NCBI GenBank assembly: GCA_965222525.1 | Contig: OZ244955.1 | Span: 930,001-994,000, forward strand | Length of the DNA: 64,000 nt | Direction: 5' to 3' | Source: CBDCUF01 sp965222525 | Lineage (GTDB): Bacteria > Pseudomonadota > Alphaproteobacteria > Rickettsiales > UBA8987 | Made by a program: the position numbers and the translations under genes | Part shown: positions 17,281 to 26,282 of the stretch, piece after piece | Layout of the letters: each line of letters starts with the position of its first letter | Position numbering within the stretch: position 1 is the first letter of the stretch | The notes under the pieces: generated by a model | Databases searched by the model: none | Told to the model about the DNA's origin: nothing | The model's input: only the letters and a program-made list of their open reading frames with translations

Positions 17281-18621
17281 ATGAATAGTAACGATACGAT
17301 ATTTGCGCTGGCAACGGCTTTCGGCAAGGGAGGGGTTGCGGTTATACGTATTTCCGGTGCGGCAGCATGTGACGCACTAAAAACGCTGGGTGCAACTATA
17401 CCCAAGCCCCGCCGCGCTTCGCTACGCACATTATACCACCCTCAGCATTCAACACCCGGCACCCAGCACATAGATAAAGCACTGGTTATCTCTTTCCCCG
17501 CCCCAAACAGCTTCACCGGTGAGGATGTTGTCGAGTTGCACACCCATGGCAGCATGGCAGTTGTGAAAGAACTGTTGGAGGTTCTGGGGGAGATTGACGG
17601 GTTCCGTATGGCGGAGCCGGGTGAATTTTCCCGCCGTGCATTCGAAAACGGACGTATGGATTTGGCGCAGGCGGAAGGGATTGCCGATTTGATAGATGCT
17701 GAAACAAAAGCGCAGCAGCAGCAGGCATTGCGCCAGATGGGGGGAGAAATTTCCGCCATATATGAGGATTTTCGTGCGCGCCTGGTAAATATAATGGCGA
17801 ATATAGAGGCTTATATTGACTTTCCTGATGAGGATATTCCGGAGAATATTGAAGCGGAGATGCTGGATGAGATTCGCTCGCTTATGGAGCAATTGAATGA
17901 ATATCTCGGGGACAGGCGTGGAGAGATGTTGCGTGACGGGATTAATATCGCAATCATCGGCGCACCGAATGTTGGTAAATCCTCGCTACTTAACTGGCTG
18001 GCGCGGCGTGATGTGGCTATCGTGTCGGATATTGCCGGCACTACCCGTGATATGCTGGAGGTACGGCTTGATATAAAGGGTTATCCTGTAATTGTCACCG
18101 ATACGGCGGGGTTGCGCGCAAGCGATGATAAAATCGAGGTGGAGGGAGTAAGGCGAGCGTTCAGGAAGGCAGAAGATGCCGATTTGAAGATATGCATGTT
18201 TGATGCAACTGCCTGGCCTGAGCAGGATAGCGCTACTGCCGGCCTGGTTGATGAGGACAGTATTGTTGTGGTTAACAAGGTTGACAAGGTAGATATAGTG
18301 CAGGATGAGGGTGCATTGCCAATTTCAATCCATAATGGTGCCGGTATGGAGGAATTGCTGGACAGGATGGAGCGGGAAGTGGCGGGTTGTATGGAAGGCG
18401 CTTCCTCTGCGGTGATAACCAATCAGCGCCACCGGGCAGCAGTGCTTGCCGCAGTAAAACATCTGGAGCAGTTCCTTGAGGGCAGGCAGCAAAAACGTAA
18501 CATCGAATTATGTGCGGAGGATTTACGCATGGCCGGGCGCGAAATCGGCAAAATCACCGGCACTATCGGTGTCGAGGATATTCTGGACAAGGTTTTTTCG
18601 AGCTTCTGTATCGGGAAGTGA
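17281..18621 (+). CDS. mnmE: tRNA uridine-5-carboxymethylaminomethyl modification GTPase MnmE
   Basis: 446 residues. The N-terminal folate-binding domain includes FPAPNSFTGEDVVELHTHGS. The GTPase domain has GAPNVGKSSLLN, DIAGTTRD, DTAGL and NKVD. The C-terminus ends FCIGK, the zinc-free cysteine motif of the family. With MnmG it makes cmnm5U34 in several tRNAs. Near residues 57-67, PQHSTPGTQHI is encoded by DNA (about 17440-17470) that matches the ACTCAACAC/CAGCAC word repeat seen before other genes. It looks like a few extra residues added in frame. A family A repeat lies just upstream. Confidence 0.94.
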   Translation: MNSNDTIFALATAFGKGGVAVIRISGAAACDALKTLGATIPKPRRASLRTLYHPQHSTPGTQHIDKALVISFPAPNSFTGEDVVELHTHGSMAVVKELLEVLGEIDGFRMAEPGEFSRRAFENGRMDLAQAEGIADLIDAETKAQQQQALRQMGGEISAIYEDFRARLVNIMANIEAYIDFPDEDIPENIEAEMLDEIRSLMEQLNEYLGDRRGEMLRDGINIAIIGAPNVGKSSLLNWLARRDVAIVSDIAGTTRDMLEVRLDIKGYPVIVTDTAGLRASDDKIEVEGVRRAFRKAEDADLKICMFDATAWPEQDSATAGLVDEDSIVVVNKVDKVDIVQDEGALPISIHNGAGMEELLDRMEREVAGCMEGASSAVITNQRHRAAVLAAVKHLEQFLEGRQQKRNIELCAEDLRMAGREIGKITGTIGVEDILDKVFSSFCIGK

Positions 18622-18962
18622 CCAACATCTTTCATCATGTAGCAACATAACACTATAGTTTATGAATATTGACATCTTCCAGATCCTTTCAAATTATACT
18701 TGCGTATAGTTACATATTGCTGCGCCGCACATGCTGCACTGCGTCAAAAATGGGGGTGATAGCTAATTTTGGCTTGCCTGCCATATTTTTGTAGGCTATA
18801 AACTGAGCAGACAATTCGCTAATTATGTGCAGGCATAATTACATTCGTTTACACGATAGAATCCCGACGCTGTAGCTTCAGTACGCACAATATTTTCGAA
18901 TTAAAATAATTCGAAAATATTGTGTTTGCTTTCGGATATCACAGTCAAAAAAGGAGCAGTAT
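18622..18962. other. 341-base gap with a long perfect palindrome
   Basis: AT-rich region between mnmE and the KamA-like gene. It carries the 18-bp-arm palindrome described separately and a TTGACA (18669-18674) that could be a -35 box, though its spacing to TATACT is long. The AAAAAAGGAGCAG just before 18963 is a good ribosome site. No protein gene seen. Confidence 0.6.
18886..18924. promoter_or_regulatory. Perfect 18-bp-arm palindrome upstream of the radical SAM gene
   Basis: CACAATATTTTCGAATTA, a three-base AAA centre, then the exact reverse complement, followed by TTTGCTTT. It lies about 38 bases before the KamA-like start. It could be a terminator of an upstream transcript, a leader hairpin or a repressor operator. 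It was not seen elsewhere in the window. Confidence 0.55.
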
Positions 18963-20546
18963 ATGGCGGATCTGGCAGAAAATCTGATAGAGAAAGCGGA
19001 TGATAGAACAGGCTACCGCGAGGCTCAGGAAGTTGGAGCTACCAAAGCAAATGTCCGCAACAAGCGTGACAGGAAAAAGCTCAGCAATGTAAGCCACCTG
19101 ATCAAGGAAAGTCACTTCCATCGCTATATCGCTCACGATCTGGAAGGCTATGAGCGTTATGTGAAGAGCGGTGGCGTGCCATTATATTCCGGGCAGGAAC
19201 TGGAAGAAATCAAGGCTGCCGGAGTTTCCCACCGCCTGCCTCCCCGTGCCACCAGATATTATATGGAACTGGCCAGCAAGAGTGAGGCTATAACCAATCT
19301 GATAAAAGCCCGTCCTGAGGAAACCGAGGATTTATCCGGTGAGAAAGACCCTTCCAACCAGTTGAAGTACAGCCCCGTGCCCGGACTGCTGCATAAATAT
19401 GAACTGGTACTGCTTTATGTAGTGCGGGTATGCAGCTCATGGTGCCGCTATTGCTATCGCTCGGACTTCCTTACCAGTAAAACCGAAAAGGACATAGCCA
19501 GCATCAGCCGCATTACCAGCTATATCAAGGAGTATAACCTGAAAGCGGAGAATTTCGGCAATGATAAATCCTACCTGGAAAATGGCGAGGAGATGTTCCC
19601 GATTCGCGAAGCACTGCTATCCGGTGGTGACCCTATGGTGCTCTCCAACCAGAACCTGTTTGGTTATCTGGACGGGCTGGCGGATGCGGGATTGCGCACA
19701 ATCCGCATAGGCACCAAGGAGCTGGCATTTTTTCCTGAACGGTTTGACCGGAATTTCCTCGATATGCTGGATTTATTCCATGAGTTACATCCGGATGTGA
19801 ATATAGCATTCATGACCCATTTTACCCATCCGGACGAGGTTCTGCTGAAGAATGATGAGGGGAAATATATCCGCAAATCTACTGGCCATTTCACCCGTAT
19901 CCCGCTGGTGGAGAAGGCTATTCGCAATCTGAAAAGCCGTCCGTTTGTTACCCTGGAAAACCAGACGCCAATTATAGACAGCGTTAATGATAATGCCGAG
20001 GCTCTGCGGCGATTGCAGGTGGAATTGAAGCGGGTCGGGGTGAACAACCATTATTTCTTCCAGTGCCGTGAGATTGAGGGGCATAAGGTATTTGCAGTGC
20101 CGGTTGAAAAGGCCTGGCATATACATAAGGAATCACAAAAAGGCTTGTCCGGTGTGGAGAAATCCCGTTTTGTCATGTCAACGGAAGCCGGTAAACTGGA
20201 AGTGGTGAGTGTCATTGATAAGCCGCAATTTGCACAGCTGGGAGTGGATTTGCCACCCGAAGCGCAGGCAGTTGTTAATGCGATATTTGGCGACGGGCTG
20301 GTGGTATTCAAGATGCACCGCTCACCGGATACCAGTGTTCAGGGTGACCTGATTATCGCCCGACGTAATCCCGATGCGCTGTGGATTAGCGGCTATGAAG
20401 ACCGCATCGTCTATGACGGCCGCAAGCAGGGTAATAATAAATGGGGAGCGCTGGGCAGCGTGTTGGAAACATTGTTTCCATCAATTGTTAACTATACAGA
20501 CAGGGAGGTTAATTATGATAGATGTCAAGATAGCAGACAAGCCTGA
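18963..20546 (+). CDS. KamA-family radical SAM aminomutase-like protein
   Basis: 527 residues. The radical SAM cluster motif is Cys157-x3-Cys161-x2-Cys164 (VCSSWCRYCYR). LLSGGDPMVLSN and TRIPLVEKAI follow as in lysine 2,3-aminomutases. The PLP-lysine region that normally reads PGGGGK appears as STEAGKLEV, so the lysine is present but the glycine loop is altered. An N-terminal extension of about 100 residues makes it longer than typical KamA or EpmB. Without EF-P genes nearby the substrate is open (lysine, glutamate or other). Strong Shine-Dalgarno AGGAG. Confidence 0.78.
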   Translation: MADLAENLIEKADDRTGYREAQEVGATKANVRNKRDRKKLSNVSHLIKESHFHRYIAHDLEGYERYVKSGGVPLYSGQELEEIKAAGVSHRLPPRATRYYMELASKSEAITNLIKARPEETEDLSGEKDPSNQLKYSPVPGLLHKYELVLLYVVRVCSSWCRYCYRSDFLTSKTEKDIASISRITSYIKEYNLKAENFGNDKSYLENGEEMFPIREALLSGGDPMVLSNQNLFGYLDGLADAGLRTIRIGTKELAFFPERFDRNFLDMLDLFHELHPDVNIAFMTHFTHPDEVLLKNDEGKYIRKSTGHFTRIPLVEKAIRNLKSRPFVTLENQTPIIDSVNDNAEALRRLQVELKRVGVNNHYFFQCREIEGHKVFAVPVEKAWHIHKESQKGLSGVEKSRFVMSTEAGKLEVVSVIDKPQFAQLGVDLPPEAQAVVNAIFGDGLVVFKMHRSPDTSVQGDLIIARRNPDALWISGYEDRIVYDGRKQGNNKWGALGSVLETLFPSIVNYTDREVNYDRCQDSRQA

Positions 20547-20685
20547 TACGGACGCAGAGGAAAGGCCGATCGGCTCATATAACATAGATGATTTCTTCGC
20601 CAATCTGGACAGGAGGCTGGCAGAAGATAAGGATCTGGCAAAAACTTCCCCGGAAATGGCAGACATCCTGAGCACTTTCAGATAG
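20515..20685 (+). CDS. Small 56-residue conserved-looking protein
   Basis: Begins with ATG at 20515 inside the last codons of the KamA-like gene, preceded by an excellent GGGAGGTT. The sequence (MIDVKIADKP... DDFFANLDRRLAEDK) is acidic, soluble and probably helical at the C-terminus. The ribosome site and the overlap with the gene upstream suggest translational coupling and a partner role for the radical SAM enzyme. No family recognised. It ends convergently, overlapping the ubiG stop by eight bases. Confidence 0.65.
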   Translation: MIDVKIADKPDTDAEERPIGSYNIDDFFANLDRRLAEDKDLAKTSPEMADILSTFR

Positions 20686-21439
20686 AGGGAGGGGAGCCGG
20701 GTTTCTGCGCCAGCATCATATAATTTACTTTTATATCGTCAGACAGGCTCCATAAATCTTTAAGCGGGTTATATGTGACTCCCTGGATTTGCTCCAGTTC
20801 CATGTTATTTGCAGAGAAATGCTGTTCAAGTTCGGAGGGGCGGAGGAATTTCTTCCAGTCATGAGTGCCACGCGGTAGCCAGCGCAATATATATTCAGCC
20901 CCGACAATCGCCAGTGCAAAGGATTTCGCCGTACGATTGAGTGTTGCCATAAACAGCAGCCCGTCAGGCTTAACCAGCGCGGAAGCCGCTTCTATAAACA
21001 CCGCAACATCTGCAACATGTTCGACAATCTCCATTGCCAGGACGATATCATACTGGTTGGTGCTTTCTGCAAATTCCTCTGCGCTGGTGCAGATATATTC
21101 TATATCCAGCCCTTCTTTTTCGGCATGTATGGAAGCAATATTTATATTTTTCTCGCTGGCATCTATACCGGTGACGCCGGCACCCAGCCTTGCCATAGGC
21201 TCGGCAAGCAATCCGCCACCACAACCGATATCCAGTATTTTCAATCCGCTTAAAGGTGCTCTCCCCTCCTTATCCAAACCTTCAAAATATTCCAGCACCC
21301 TGTCCCTGATATAACCGATACGCACCGGATTGAATTTATGCAGCGGGCGGAACTTACCACCCTCATCCCACCACTCATCGGCCATAGCCTCGAATTTGGC
21401 GATTTCCTCTTCATCAACTGTTGTTCCTGCTGCTGTCAT
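20678..21439 (-). CDS. ubiG: Ubiquinone biosynthesis O-methyltransferase UbiG
   Basis: 253 residues from the ATG at 21439. FEAMADEWWDEGGKFRPLHKFNPVR is the UbiG N-terminal signature. ILDIGCGGGLLAEPMARLGA is the SAM-binding motif I, and EIVEHVADV is also diagnostic. It performs both O-methylations in coenzyme Q synthesis. Its start overlaps the end of the coq10-like gene by 26 bases, and murA-rluC-coq10-ubiG appear as one operon. A longer frame exists but lies within coq10. Confidence 0.93.
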   Translation of the reverse strand: MTAAGTTVDEEEIAKFEAMADEWWDEGGKFRPLHKFNPVRIGYIRDRVLEYFEGLDKEGRAPLSGLKILDIGCGGGLLAEPMARLGAGVTGIDASEKNINIASIHAEKEGLDIEYICTSAEEFAESTNQYDIVLAMEIVEHVADVAVFIEAASALVKPDGLLFMATLNRTAKSFALAIVGAEYILRWLPRGTHDWKKFLRPSELEQHFSANNMELEQIQGVTYNPLKDLWSLSDDIKVNYMMLAQKPGSPPSI

Positions 21440-21902
21440 TATTATTCCCATAAAGCTCATCGGCACGCTGGTTAAACAACTCAACCATCTTGCGGGTAGC
21501 CCTGTCGAACAAAGCTCCCACCAGTTTCTCCAGCATTCCGGATTTAAAAGCAAAATCAATATCAAACTTGATTTCCGTCATATTATTTTCCTCATCCTGA
21601 GCAGGAATAAACTGCCAGTTATTCGTCAAATGTCTAAACGGTCCCTCGATAAGCTCTACACCAATCTTCCCTTCACATTCTTCATTCTCTGGCGGAACAA
21701 GCCTCACCTTCGATTTATAACTACTGGAAAATGCCTTGAACCTGACCGCCAGCTCCCCTACCAACTCATTATCACCCCGCTCCGATATACGTGCGGCGCT
21801 CACCCAGGGGATAAATTCCGGATATTTCTCAATATCTGCAACCATATCAAATAGCTGCACCGTACTATATGGCGATGTTATATGTTCGCTATGTTTATGC
21901 AT
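21414..21902 (-). CDS. Coq10/RatA-type START-domain protein
   Basis: 162 residues. The N-terminus HSEHITSPYSTVQLFDMVADIEKYPEFIPWVSAARI and the middle FKSGMLEKLVGALFDRATRKMVELF fit the polyketide cyclase/START family that includes yeast Coq10 and bacterial RatA. Coq10 proteins bind ubiquinone and support its delivery or synthesis. The overlapping ubiG gene favours a ubiquinone role over a toxin role. Confidence 0.85.
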   Translation of the reverse strand: MHKHSEHITSPYSTVQLFDMVADIEKYPEFIPWVSAARISERGDNELVGELAVRFKAFSSSYKSKVRLVPPENEECEGKIGVELIEGPFRHLTNNWQFIPAQDEENNMTEIKFDIDFAFKSGMLEKLVGALFDRATRKMVELFNQRADELYGNNNDSSRNNS

Positions 21903-21914
21903 TATAGAATGCTT

Positions 21915-22868
21915 CTATAAGATAAAACCAGTCATATCAAAACTTTCCTGCATATGCGGCGGGAGGGGGGCGGTTATGTCAAGATTCACCGCCGCCCTGC
22001 CCTTTCCCGCCGGAAGCTCCAGTTTTATATTATAGGCATGCAACTGCATTTTATTCGCCAGCCCCTTGATAAAAGCTGCCCTGCCGCCATATTTGCCGTC
22101 GCCGACTATAGGATGACCAATCTCTGCCATATGTACCCGCAATTGATGTTTGCGTCCTGTCACCGGCTCCAGTTCTATTAGTGAAAACTCCTTCCCTGCC
22201 TTTTCAATAAGCTTGTAACGAGTTATCGCCTGCCTGCCGTTTTCCTTATCTACCCTGGTTTTCTCCGATTTACCATTTGTACTTTTAATGGAAAGTGGCA
22301 AGTCAATTTCACCATGTTCTTCACCCGGCACACCTGCAACAACCGCCAGATAAGTTTTCTTCACTTTCTTGTTCTTAAAAGCTTGAGTAAGTATCGTTGC
22401 CATCTCGGTAGCCCTGGCAAGCAGTAATACACCGCTGGTATCCTTGTCAATCCGGTGTACCAGTTTGGGTTTATGGTCATACTCCAGAAAACCCAGCATA
22501 TCATCAACAGAGAGCCTAACCCCGCTACCACCCTGTACAGCAAGTCCGGCAGGCTTGTTAATCGCCATAATCTCTTCACTATTATATATGATATTGGGTA
22601 GCAGGAATTTTTGTGCGTCTTTTAAGGTGGCTGCGGGTCTGGCCGGCTTACGGGTTCGTTCCCGTTCCTCTATATGCGGTATGGTAATTTGTTGCCCTTC
22701 CAAAAGCCGCTGGTCAGGGTTAGCCTTCTTGCCGTCAACCCGTATCACACCCTTGCGCAATAATTTCTGCACCAGCACATAAGGCACTTCCGGCATATGC
22801 CGACGAAACCAGCGGTCAAGACGAACTCCTTCATCTTCCAGGGCTATAGTTTTGGATGTTCTGGGCAT
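21915..22868 (-). CDS. rluC: RluA-family 23S rRNA pseudouridine synthase (RluC-like)
   Basis: 317 residues. An N-terminal S4 RNA-binding domain (VRLDRWFRRHMPEVPYVLVQKLLRKGVIRVDGKKA) precedes the catalytic domain with the HRIDKDTSGVLLLAR motif containing the catalytic aspartate. GRKHQLRVH and the AEIGHPIVGDGKYGG segment follow. Which uridines are targeted (955, 2504, 2580 for RluC) cannot be decided from sequence alone. It starts nine bases after murA on the same strand. Confidence 0.88.
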   Translation of the reverse strand: MPRTSKTIALEDEGVRLDRWFRRHMPEVPYVLVQKLLRKGVIRVDGKKANPDQRLLEGQQITIPHIEERERTRKPARPAATLKDAQKFLLPNIIYNSEEIMAINKPAGLAVQGGSGVRLSVDDMLGFLEYDHKPKLVHRIDKDTSGVLLLARATEMATILTQAFKNKKVKKTYLAVVAGVPGEEHGEIDLPLSIKSTNGKSEKTRVDKENGRQAITRYKLIEKAGKEFSLIELEPVTGRKHQLRVHMAEIGHPIVGDGKYGGRAAFIKGLANKMQLHAYNIKLELPAGKGRAAVNLDITAPLPPHMQESFDMTGFIL

Positions 22869-22877
22869 TTTTCAGAT

Positions 22878-24167
22878 TTAGCTCTTGGCTTTCGTACGTT
22901 TGATTTTAGCTCCGCAGGCAGCAAGTTTTTCCTCTATGCGTTCATAGCCGCGGTCAATATGGTATACACGGTTGACTATGGTTTCTCCTTCCGCAGCCAT
23001 GGCTGCAAGCAATAATGAAACCGAAGCACGCAAATCGGTGGCCATAACCTCAGCACCTTTTAACCTGCAATTCCCGCTAATAATGGCTTTCCTGCCGTCC
23101 AGCATAATTCCCGCGCCCATACGGTTTAATTCCGGTACATGCATAAAGCGGTTCTCAAAAATATTCTCGGTAATTTCGGAAGTCCCGTCAGCCAGACACA
23201 TCAACGCCATAATCTGTGCCTGCATATCGGTTGCCAGTCCCGGATATGGCCGGGTTTCAACCTTTATCGGCTGAAGCCTTCCAGAACTGCATACAACCAA
23301 ACCGTCTGCTGTTTCTTTTATATCTACCCCGGCCTGCTCCAGCACATCCAGTGTTGCCCGCATTATATCAGGACTTATCCCGACCAGCTCAATTTCCCCG
23401 CCGGTTATGGCGGCCGCAACCGCATATGTACCGGCCTCGATACGATCTGCTATCACCTTATAATCCACAGCACCCAGTTTTTTCACCCCGTTAATCGTAA
23501 TACTGTCAGTACCTGCACCCTTTATATCCGCCCCCATCCGGTTCAGGCAATTGGCAAGGTCGGTAATTTCCGGCTCACGGGCGGCATTATTCAGAATGGT
23601 TGTGCCGTCAGCCAGAGTAGCGGTCAGCATGACATTTTCCGTTGCCCCAACCGATATTTCAGGAAAATCAATAACAGCTCCTTTAAGGCCATTGGGTGCA
23701 TTTGCCTCTATATAACCCTCTCGTAATTTGATTTCCGCTCCCATTTTCTCAAACGCATCAAGATGATAATTTATAGGCCGAACACCAATTGCGCATCCCC
23801 CCGGCAGGGAAACTCTCGTATTATGAAAGCGGGTAAGTAGTGGTCCTAGTACAATAATCGATGCTCGCATCTTGCGTACTATATCATATGGAGCAGTGGT
23901 GCTGGTAACATTACCGGCATTCAGCTTCAATACACGGCCGGTATGTCCGCCAGTTTCATGCGAGCCGTCTACGGAAAGCTCCACCCCCAGGGATACCAGC
24001 AGGTGAGCCATTGTGGTTATATCGGAAAGATGCGGGATATTTGACAGGGTTACGGTTTGATCGGTAAGCAGGCTGACAGTCATAAGCGGAGAGGCAGAGT
24101 TCTTTGCGCCGCCAATCTCGATCCTGCCATGCAGCGGAACCCCGCCAGTAATTTTCATCTGATCCAT
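22878..24167 (-). CDS. murA: UDP-N-acetylglucosamine 1-carboxyvinyltransferase
   Basis: 429 residues, full length. Transfers enolpyruvate from PEP to UDP-GlcNAc, the first committed step of peptidoglycan synthesis in the cytosol. GGAKNSASPLM (Lys22 region), VRKMRASIIVLGPLL, and LPGGCAIGVRPINYH with the fosfomycin-target cysteine are present, as are PGLATDMQAQIMAL and the C-terminal YERIEEKLAACGA. First gene of a probable operon with rluC, coq10 and ubiG. Confidence 0.96.
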   Translation of the reverse strand: MDQMKITGGVPLHGRIEIGGAKNSASPLMTVSLLTDQTVTLSNIPHLSDITTMAHLLVSLGVELSVDGSHETGGHTGRVLKLNAGNVTSTTAPYDIVRKMRASIIVLGPLLTRFHNTRVSLPGGCAIGVRPINYHLDAFEKMGAEIKLREGYIEANAPNGLKGAVIDFPEISVGATENVMLTATLADGTTILNNAAREPEITDLANCLNRMGADIKGAGTDSITINGVKKLGAVDYKVIADRIEAGTYAVAAAITGGEIELVGISPDIMRATLDVLEQAGVDIKETADGLVVCSSGRLQPIKVETRPYPGLATDMQAQIMALMCLADGTSEITENIFENRFMHVPELNRMGAGIMLDGRKAIISGNCRLKGAEVMATDLRASVSLLLAAMAAEGETIVNRVYHIDRGYERIEEKLAACGAKIKRTKAKS

Positions 24168-24625
24168 AAGAAACTGAAAGAAATCAGGCTATTTAACTAA
24201 CTGTGTCAGTTTGAATTATAGTTGAACCCATTGTTGAAGTATATATTGAGTTAGGAAATAGTCAAAGCCCAGTTGGAAATTTGTATGTTTACCTTCCGGT
24301 AACTTTATAAAAGCAGTATCTGAAAAAGCATTGCGACTATAGCTGACGATATGACTGTCTTACCAGTTCGGAGACACTACTATATGTCTGGCCGAGAAAT
24401 AGGCAGTCCCAGTTTAGGGGAGGCCTGAAAATCACTCACTTATCACAGCCGTTGTTGTAATATTCTGATTTTCTTACTATTATTAGCCTTATTTTTGCGT
24501 ATCTGGTTTGCTACAGTACAAGATTATGGGCAGGCTTTGTATATGTAAAATATTTCTAAATGACGGATTGTATTCCAGATACCTATAAGATTTTCCGTTA
24601 AAAAAGCCTACGGATTTTTAACTAT
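24168..24625. other. 458-base gap between murA and the pseudokinase gene
   Basis: AT-rich with no reading frame or repeat-family copy that I recognise. The only structure found is GTTAAAAA (24597-24604) facing TTTTTAAC (24615-24622), a perfect 8-bp inverted repeat ending four bases before the ATG of the next gene. That position would let it act as an operator or translation-blocking hairpin. Confidence 0.5.
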
Positions 24626-26218
24626 ATGTACAAATACTCAAATCTCACCGAAGATGAAATAAGGCAGGTATTGGCGCACATAAGGAAAGCTGGGAAGGGG
24701 GCTGGTGATGGGAAAAAAGCTGGAGACAAGGCAGATGCTGATGGGAATAAAATCCAGAAAAGTAAGAGGGATCCCCGGCTTACTGCTGCTAATTTCGTAA
24801 AAAAGCTTAGCGGGGGGACTTCCCGCGGGACTTTCCTGATAGACACTACTAGTGGTAAATTTGTCATATCGGTATTTCGCAGGCGCAAATACCAGCCCAT
24901 CAGGGTAAACTCTCCTGAAAAATCACATAAATTCCAGCAATTCCTTTATGATAACGATATGCCGGTAGCAAGGCTTGTCGGAGGGCTGGGTGTATTACAA
25001 CCATCGGGAAGCAAGTTCCAGATACAGCAATTTATTGAAGGTGAATATACCGAGGGGCTTACTGCCGAACAACTGGCTATATTAGGTAAAACTATTGCCC
25101 ATCTTCATATTACTGCAACCGGTTATAAACTACCGCTTAAACATAAATTACATGCGCATATTCATATGGCAATCCGGCTGGTAGCTGATTTCGCCTCGCC
25201 CCGCCGCAATGGTCATATTCCCGTGCGCAGTTTTTTAAAAACACTTGCGCAGATTATAACTTTACGTTCCCCCAGCTTGTATCCCGCTGCTATGCTTCAT
25301 GGCGGGGTGAGGCTTCCTAACCTGATAATAAATAATGATAAAATCACTATTATAGATTTTGAGGGAGCGCATTATGCCCATCTATGGCGAGATATTGCCC
25401 GTCCCATAGGTGCGCTTTGTTGTGATGAAAACCGCAATAGCGACCAGGCAGAATATAAATTCAACCATGATAAAGCAGAAGCCTTCCTGCGTGCATATCA
25501 TTCCATCCGCCCGCTAACCAATGATGAAATCGGGATAACTCCAGGCAAGGCACTGCTTTTTGCCGAGCGTAATATTACCAATGATCCTGCCAGTGCCAAT
25601 ATGCTGCTGGAGGAGAGATTGGCCAAACTGGAAGCTATAGAGAAAGGTATTGCCGGTCTGGATATATATAAACTGCTTGATATTGCAGGCAAACAACATG
25701 CTTCACCTGGTTCGGGAGGGAAAAAATTCCTTGGCCTCAGGCTGTATCTCACCGAAAAATACGGCAGGTTTATGAATAAAATGGGAGTTACTACCCTGCG
25801 TCAGCTAAAGGATGAAAGCCTTGAATTGTCGAATAAATTTAACCATCCGGTAACCTGGGACCCTTATATGAAGGGCGGCAAGGGCGGATTTAACCGCCGC
25901 GGGCGCGATGATGCCCGTGATGCTTTCCGTCATGCCTATGCGGGCGGGGTAAACAGCTATGAGGTCGGGCGCTGGCTTAGTGTATTGCTTGGCGATATCC
26001 GCAAGATTTTTAGCGAGCATAACCGTGAGGAAAAGCGGATGGATATGTATAATAACAGGATTGGCCGCGAAATTGGTGCTATGGTGAAAAAGCACCATAA
26101 AGGCAAACCGAGGCTGGAAATAAAGCGGATAATTGCGCTGGAAGCCAATAAATCCCTTGCAAACGGCGAATTGAAAATTCTCAACACCGATATAAAGGGG
26201 CCTGTATTGAATAAATAA
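24626..26218 (+). CDS. APH-like (pseudo)kinase fused to a DUF6973-like domain
   Basis: 530 residues, two parts. Residues about 50-300 follow the aminoglycoside/choline kinase fold: FLIDTTSGKFVISVFRRR, QQFIEGEYTEGLTAEQLAILGKTIAHLH, then LHGGVRLPNLI and KITIIDFEGA. The loop normally HGDxxxxN is HGGxxxxN (His225, Gly227, Asn232), so the catalytic aspartate is lost while the metal-binding Asp244 remains. Residues 420-510 carry GRDDARDAFRHAYAGG and MDMYNNRIGREIG, the pattern of DUF6973, a domain of secreted or toxin-like proteins. There is no signal peptide. An 8-bp inverted repeat lies against the start; no Shine-Dalgarno sequence is evident. Function unknown. Confidence 0.65.
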   Translation: MYKYSNLTEDEIRQVLAHIRKAGKGAGDGKKAGDKADADGNKIQKSKRDPRLTAANFVKKLSGGTSRGTFLIDTTSGKFVISVFRRRKYQPIRVNSPEKSHKFQQFLYDNDMPVARLVGGLGVLQPSGSKFQIQQFIEGEYTEGLTAEQLAILGKTIAHLHITATGYKLPLKHKLHAHIHMAIRLVADFASPRRNGHIPVRSFLKTLAQIITLRSPSLYPAAMLHGGVRLPNLIINNDKITIIDFEGAHYAHLWRDIARPIGALCCDENRNSDQAEYKFNHDKAEAFLRAYHSIRPLTNDEIGITPGKALLFAERNITNDPASANMLLEERLAKLEAIEKGIAGLDIYKLLDIAGKQHASPGSGGKKFLGLRLYLTEKYGRFMNKMGVTTLRQLKDESLELSNKFNHPVTWDPYMKGGKGGFNRRGRDDARDAFRHAYAGGVNSYEVGRWLSVLLGDIRKIFSEHNREEKRMDMYNNRIGREIGAMVKKHHKGKPRLEIKRIIALEANKSLANGELKILNTDIKGPVLNK

Positions 26219-26282
26219 AGCCTTGATTAAAAGCGGCTTCGGCGGTTATAATTACCAAACTTCACAAAAGGGAGACTCAACA

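Noticed and set aside
22878..24167. Plus-strand frames such as 23139-23726
   Set aside because: Shadows of murA; no independent homology or ribosome site.
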